DNA of 11,531 nucleotides, taken from positions 1 to 11,531 of the forward strand of contig MU621537.1 of assembly GCA_025399215.1 (NCBI GenBank), in the 5' to 3' direction. The position numbers and the translations under genes were made by a program. Below are positions 7,924-11,531 of this stretch, one piece after another (the stretch's first letter is position 1; each line of letters starts with the position of its first letter). The stretch is from Globomyces pollinis-pini (taxonomy: Eukaryota > Chytridiomycota > Chytridiomycetes > Rhizophydiales > Globomycetaceae). The notes under the pieces are model-generated. The model searched no databases, was not told the origin of the DNA, and was given only the letters and a program-made list of their open reading frames with translations.

Positions 7924-8673
7924 ATGGATAGAACATTGGTAATCTTGAGCATAACTAGTTTGGTGTTATGTTGTATAACGGCGTTTTCTACAGTCCTCTT
8001 TATCATATACGAATTTCTCTACGTTCGTAGTAAAATCACTATATTCAACATATGCTGTCTGTCAATCCTTTTATCTAAATCAATCCATTTATATTGTGAA
8101 TATCGGATTCCCATCACCTCGGATTCAAAAACTATCAACGTATATTGGAAATTAGGATGTAGTGTTATGAATTCGCTATGCTACTCTCCTTATGTTACAT
8201 TACTTTATTGTAGAACGCTTGGAATATTTGCGCTATCGAAGCCGTGGAAGCGAAAATTAATCAAATATTTGACTATAATGGTGATTATCACCTTCAATAT
8301 AGGATCAATTGGTGCAATTCTACCTGTTGAATTTCTTATTTATGAACAATTGTACTTTATTACCACTACGATTGCTGGCTCGATAATATTATTCATTGAT
8401 ATATATTATTTAATTTCATTTCGATATTTACTTAAAGCAGTCCTAAAAACTGGTGGAGAAGAGCTAATTAATGGTACAAAAACTTTCAAAATCATCGCGG
8501 AATATGGGTTCACGTTGGTTTCCTTCTCCTTACTAGCTTGGATAGTCGCAGTTATTCGAATTATATCTGGAAATAGGCTTGTTGATATAGCAGTGGATGT
8601 TTTGTCCATTATTGCTTACTTTTTAATTTTTGGAATGAAGGTTAGTTTAGATCGTAGACATATTAAAGATTGA
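7924..8673 (+). CDS. Orphan seven-transmembrane protein (GPCR-like), intronless
   Basis: 249 residues in one exon. Hydrophobic spans are at about 5-33, 38-57, 76-103, 112-134, 142-170, 189-214 and 219-240. Basic loops (YVRSK, KPWKRK, the long loop after span 5, and the tail DRRHIKD) all fall on one side, giving N-out/C-in with seven spans, the GPCR topology. Family signatures are missing: CRT stands where DRY would be, and there is no NPxxY or CWxP. There is almost no N-terminal domain and the tail is short. It could be a divergent lineage-specific receptor or another seven-span membrane protein; I cannot name a ligand. It is the only complete gene in the window without an intron. The ATG is the first in frame and is followed directly by span 1. 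Confidence 0.85.
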   Translation: MDRTLVILSITSLVLCCITAFSTVLFIIYEFLYVRSKITIFNICCLSILLSKSIHLYCEYRIPITSDSKTINVYWKLGCSVMNSLCYSPYVTLLYCRTLGIFALSKPWKRKLIKYLTIMVIITFNIGSIGAILPVEFLIYEQLYFITTTIAGSIILFIDIYYLISFRYLLKAVLKTGGEELINGTKTFKIIAEYGFTLVSFSLLAWIVAVIRIISGNRLVDIAVDVLSIIAYFLIFGMKVSLDRRHIKD

Positions 8674-8718
8674 CCTTCACAAAATAACTCGATTGATTCA
8701 CCATTGTTAAAGCAATAC

Positions 8719-8724
8719 AATAAA
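8719..8724 (+). terminator. Poly(A) signal AATAAA of the 7TM gene
   Basis: AATAAA lies 46 nt after the 7TM stop codon and 58 nt before the right arm begins. It is the only clear signal after the four-gene plus-strand cluster; I saw none in the gaps between the cluster's genes. Confidence 0.6.
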
Positions 8725-8781
8725 TATTAATTGGCATTAGAAGGGACGATATTAATTCTTACTACAGAGTTTTTCAGTTTC

Positions 8782-8953
8782 ATATAACCTTTGAAATATT
8801 CTCATATATCTATAATGTCTTGAGACTTACCGATTGAGTCATTTAAGTTATGCCTAGAAATCACTCTACTCGCAGGAAACGCGTCGCATGAAACGTCACT
8901 TGAGTTGAATGATAGTTTCAATAATTTCCTATAACTAATATACTGCTATATCA
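8782..8953 (+). promoter_or_regulatory. Upstream region of gene B (right), inside the repeat arm
   Basis: Mirror of 2801-2972. It differs from the left copy mainly in a short block near 8838-8853. It holds the CGCGTC motif and short TATA-like stretches (ctatatca just before the ATG). There is no open frame of note. Confidence 0.5.
8876..8886 (+). promoter_or_regulatory. Shared promoter motif GAAACGCGTCG, right gene B
   Basis: Conserved without change from the left arm, 68 nt upstream of the ATG, and followed 5 nt later by a second GAAACG. See the matching copy at 4576-4586. Confidence 0.45.
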
Positions 8954-10980
8954 ATGAATACTACGAGAAACGACCAATTCAATTATTCCCCACAGAATTC
9001 TATTCCAGTCTCTACCCAGATGACTTTTGTCGATGACCAGACACCAACGAAGGAACAGAAAACGCATCCATGTAACTGAAATTGAAATTCTAAATCTATA
9101 TTAGCTAGCTTCTATTCCAGATTTTCACTATATGTCTCCAATTATTTCAGTCGACCTGATAGGAACAAAGTCGAGACAACCGTGAAAGTCAACAGTGACT
9201 CCCAGTTTCAATCCTTAGATACAATCCCAGTTGAAGGTATTACAATTACGATTGAATTTACTGGTTAGATAACACAGGAACACCAATGTCAAAGTCACAA
9301 ACTTGTATGATGGATATTGTTTACTGACTCCTGTAGGGGTATCATGGATTTTCCATCACAACGAGAAGAAGCAACGTTCGGAGAGCTCATCTTTTCCAAA
9401 AGAATCGTCTCGATCTAGTAATTAATGACAACTAACTCCATGTAAAGAACGATTCCGTTTATTCAAGAAGCCAGTCAAAGTGGCCCAAACTGAGAGTCAT
9501 CGAACGCTTCAAGTGACATCTACAGCTAGACTGTCTGTTGTCAATACAAGCCAGTCCGATGTAGATATTACCAAGTCTGACACCAATCAAAGTACCTCGA
9601 GTCCTGATGACACTATGTCATCACACAACCATGCAAAGAAATCAAAAGATTCAAACATCAAGAAGAAGAAATGTAAGATCTTCGCAAGTGCCTCATGATA
9701 CAGACTTCAACACTGCCTCCTTCTTCAAATCGAAAAAAGATACTGACCCAAGACCAGTGGAAAGTTCCATCACCTTAACAGGCACCGATTCTAATGCAGA
9801 GCATAAGAACGAAGATATTAAAGATACTAATTCGAAGGAAACGAAAGTTGATTCTAGCGCTGTAGAGACGGATGTTGAAGTCACTGATAGAAAAGTAGTT
9901 TCATCCAACAGTGAAGTGACTGGAGTGACTAGTAGCAATGCAAACTCAGACAATTTGAAACCTAAAAAGAGTAATTTATGAATAACTCATTGATCAGATT
10001 TCTTCAAACTCTTTCGCAGTATCAAGCCATTCAAGTCTTCCCACAAAAAGAAACAAAGTCAATTACAAAGTGCAGGTACTTTTGAAAGTGTCTTAAATTC
10101 AGATATTCAAATGAATTCTGTTGATGATGTTGTTGGAAGCGGCGAGAATCAAGGTAATATACCTGTTCCATTAAACTCTATAACAGAACACAAAGCAATT
10201 TCCACTCAACTTATTGAAGGCACTCAAACCAACGTAGATTGTACCGTTGTTAGCGTCGATCGTGGTAAAATGATACTAATGTAAACAAAATTAGTAGTTA
10301 TCAGTGACGTGACGAAAGACAAAGATACACAAGGGACCAACGTGAATCGTTCATCCTACCTAGAGTGCGCCGGAGACGCTTCAGAACATGCAGCGCATGT
10401 GGAAGCAACTATTGGCGTCAGAGACAAAGGAAAGGCTCGCATGAGGGGTAATCAGTCACATTCATTAATGCTAGTCGATCCAATCCTAAATATCGAAGTC
10501 GTCGAAAAGCCTGTAATCGCAGAAAAGAACGTGACCCGTCACTTCTCCAAGTCGGACGTTCTAAAAATCAATCGATACTGTGATCGATGGTGTGAGAAAC
10601 TGAACAAGGACACTGCTGCCTCCGATCCTATTTTTGATATTTGGGTTGATGACCAAGATCCTGCCAGTTGGGTGGGAAAGAAAAACGTGCCGTACTGCTA
10701 CTACAGTGGTGAACGGGATGAAGGCTACGACGAAGATGAATTCTTTGTGGATGCCTTCGAGTACTTTATCATCAAGTACAATCTATTACTGAAGGAAGTC
10801 GGCCCAAGCAACCGAGTGATCCATTCAGATCCTACTCTCTACCTCTCCAATGACTGCTATGTCGATGGCGATCGAATTCCTATGAGCTCATGGGTATTCC
10901 AAAAACACTTTTACGAGCTGGTCGAATACATGCAACATAAACGCATTCAAATCATTGAAAACATTGTGCAACGATTATGA
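8954..10980 (+). CDS. Gene B, right copy: eight-exon protein with basic/aromatic repeat motifs, unknown family
   Basis: Exons 8954-9071, 9105-9194, 9219-9263, 9295-9417, 9448-9672, 9704-9970, 9998-10280 and 10305-10980, with introns of 33, 24, 31, 30, 31, 27 and 24 nt. The joined frame is 608 residues; the three extra residues relative to the left copy lie in the sixth exon (VTS region). The 24-nt intron starts GTGACT here but GTAACT on the left, and the frame survives either way. Motifs at exon starts: RFSLYVSNYFSRP, KRFRLFKKPVKV, FNTASFFKSKK and FFKLFRSIKPFK. The C-terminal 149 residues (from about 460) are identical to the left copy, while the preceding 75 residues carry six substitutions. 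The function is unknown. No signal peptide or membrane span is present, so a cytosolic or nuclear protein is likely; the basic clusters could be nuclear localisation signals. Confidence 0.85.
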
Positions 10981-11050
10981 AGACTTTATACGTTTTTCGA
11001 TCAGTAGTGGTGAATACGTCAGATTAATTTCAATGATTCTTTTGTAATGT

Positions 11051-11056
11051 TTTATT
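11051..11056 (-). terminator. Poly(A) signal AATAAA of gene A, right copy
   Basis: Mirror of 706-711, 78 nt after the gene A stop on the minus strand. It lies between the convergent 3' ends of A and B. Confidence 0.6.
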
Positions 11057-11133
11057 GTACATTATGCAAAAATATATTTTTGTACTATTTGTATTCATGG
11101 TTACCAAATACTGCATACTGATAAAAGTATATT

Positions 11134-11531
11134 CTAAATCATAATGGTAACCAAACATGTTATCAAAACAAAGATCACATAGATATATACATCTCTAATA
11201 GGTAGTGTTTGTTTCGTTCCGTAAGGCAGAAGAATGGTTGGAGAGATTGGACAATATATGGACATTTGTTCCAAAACGATATTGAAATCGTCAGTTTGTG
11301 TCGCCGTTAATTTTGTATCCAGTGTGATGGCCTGCTGTCGAAGATTGTGACCACAACTACACAGGTACATCTTGAGAAGTGTATCTAAAGAGTCGAATAA
11401 TGTGGGATCTGTTTCCAACAACTCAAACCAATGATAGCAACTGTTTTTAGATGAGTTACAGTTGGGAGTGGAATGCTTGATCATATTCAATTTGGCAGTT
11501 CCAAGTAATTCGACTATTCTAGTTGGAGACT
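11134..11531 (-). CDS. Gene A, right copy: C-terminal part of the Cys-rich surface protein
   Basis: The last 132 residues of gene A, cut by the window edge. The protein is identical to the left copy over the shared part. I found one base difference in about 400, a synonymous change in the Ser of YLCSCGHN. The second cysteine cluster and the hydrophobic C-terminus are present; the first cluster lies outside the window. It converges on the right copy of gene B. Confidence 0.75.
   Translation of the reverse strand, partial: SPTRIVELLGTAKLNMIKHSTPNCNSSKNSCYHWFELLETDPTLFDSLDTLLKMYLCSCGHNLRQQAITLDTKLTATQTDDFNIVLEQMSIYCPISPTILLPYGTKQTLPIRDVYIYVIFVLITCLVTIMI

Larger units (their letters stand above)
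8782..11531. repeat. Right arm of the long inverted repeat, running off the window
   Basis: Mirror copy of 231-2972, in the opposite orientation. It begins at atataacctttg (8782) and is still homologous at the last base. It has a 9-nt insertion in gene B exon 5 and a 2-nt deletion plus 1-nt insertion just after the gene B stop. Scattered substitutions are concentrated in the inner two thirds. Gene B and the visible part of gene A are open in both copies, so neither arm is an obvious decayed duplicate. Confidence 0.97.

Noticed and set aside
8406..8609. Minus-strand frame inside the 7TM gene, and the similar one at 5766-6035
   Set aside because: Each lies wholly opposite a well-supported gene and shows no recognisable features.
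9480..9698. Stand-alone 72-residue gene, and its mirror at 2056-2274
   Set aside because: It is the fifth exon of gene B read into the next intron; splicing at 9672/9704 joins it to the following exon in frame.
9693..9953. Opposite-strand frame rich in Ser/Val/Leu, and its mirror at 1825-2061
   Set aside because: Shadow of the Ser/Thr/acid-rich gene B exon; no independent start, splice or motif support.
1..11531. Palindrome as an assembly artefact (same locus joined to its own reverse complement)
   Set aside because: The arms differ by many substitutions, a 9-nt indel and smaller indels, and the spacer genes on either side are unique. Two diverged copies fit better.
231..11531. DNA transposon with long terminal inverted repeats (Polinton-like)
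   Set aside because: The cargo is housekeeping genes with native introns. No integrase, transposase, polymerase or capsid gene is visible, and no target-site duplication can be tested in the window.
1..11531. Integrated virus with A as envelope and B as matrix-like protein
   Set aside because: B has seven host-style introns, and A has only a generic Cys-rich ectodomain. No viral enzyme is present.

Overview
The window is eukaryotic nuclear DNA. It is AT-rich and densely packed, and nearly every gene is cut by very short GT-AG introns. I could place 22 distinct introns of 23-36 nt, and each restores or keeps the reading frame. TAA, TAG and TGA all end genes and no stop is read through, so the standard code applies. 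An axonemal-type dynein light chain points to an organism with cilia or flagella. A cysteine-rich, apparently GPI-anchored surface protein with a GDNF/GAS1-like spacing and a small 7TM protein suggest an animal. Introns of about 26 nt in an animal are a known trait of dicyemid mesozoans, so a dicyemid is my best guess. An early-diverging flagellated fungus or another short-intron protist is not excluded.

Layout. Two inverted arms face each other: at least 231-2972 and 8782-11531. The right arm is still homologous at the window edge, so the full repeat is longer. The arms differ by substitutions and small indels, so they are real diverged copies. Each arm carries the 3' part of a membrane-protein gene (A) and a complete eight-exon gene (B), arranged tail to tail with a gap of about 154 bp. 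Gene B encodes about 605-608 residues. It has exon-aligned basic/aromatic motifs, Ser/Thr/acidic linkers and a C-terminal block of about 150 residues that I do not recognise.

The spacer of about 5.8 kb holds ordinary single-copy genes. The first is eIF3 subunit M (minus strand, nine exons), whose stop codon lies 5 bp from the left arm. It diverges from a DNAL4-type dynein light chain across a 247 bp shared promoter. Four genes then follow on the plus strand with small gaps: an unknown 65-residue protein, a 589-residue protein with a region like the PX-associated DUF3818 family, a gluconokinase, and an intronless orphan 7TM protein. Gaps of 12, 31 and 102 nt suggest an operon-like unit, possibly resolved by trans-splicing.

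The housekeeping genes show no functional link to A and B. The most unusual material is the inverted duplication itself, the repeat-built gene B, the uneven divergence between the arms, and a CGCGTC-containing motif shared by the promoters of B, DNAL4 and (in weaker form) the 7TM gene.
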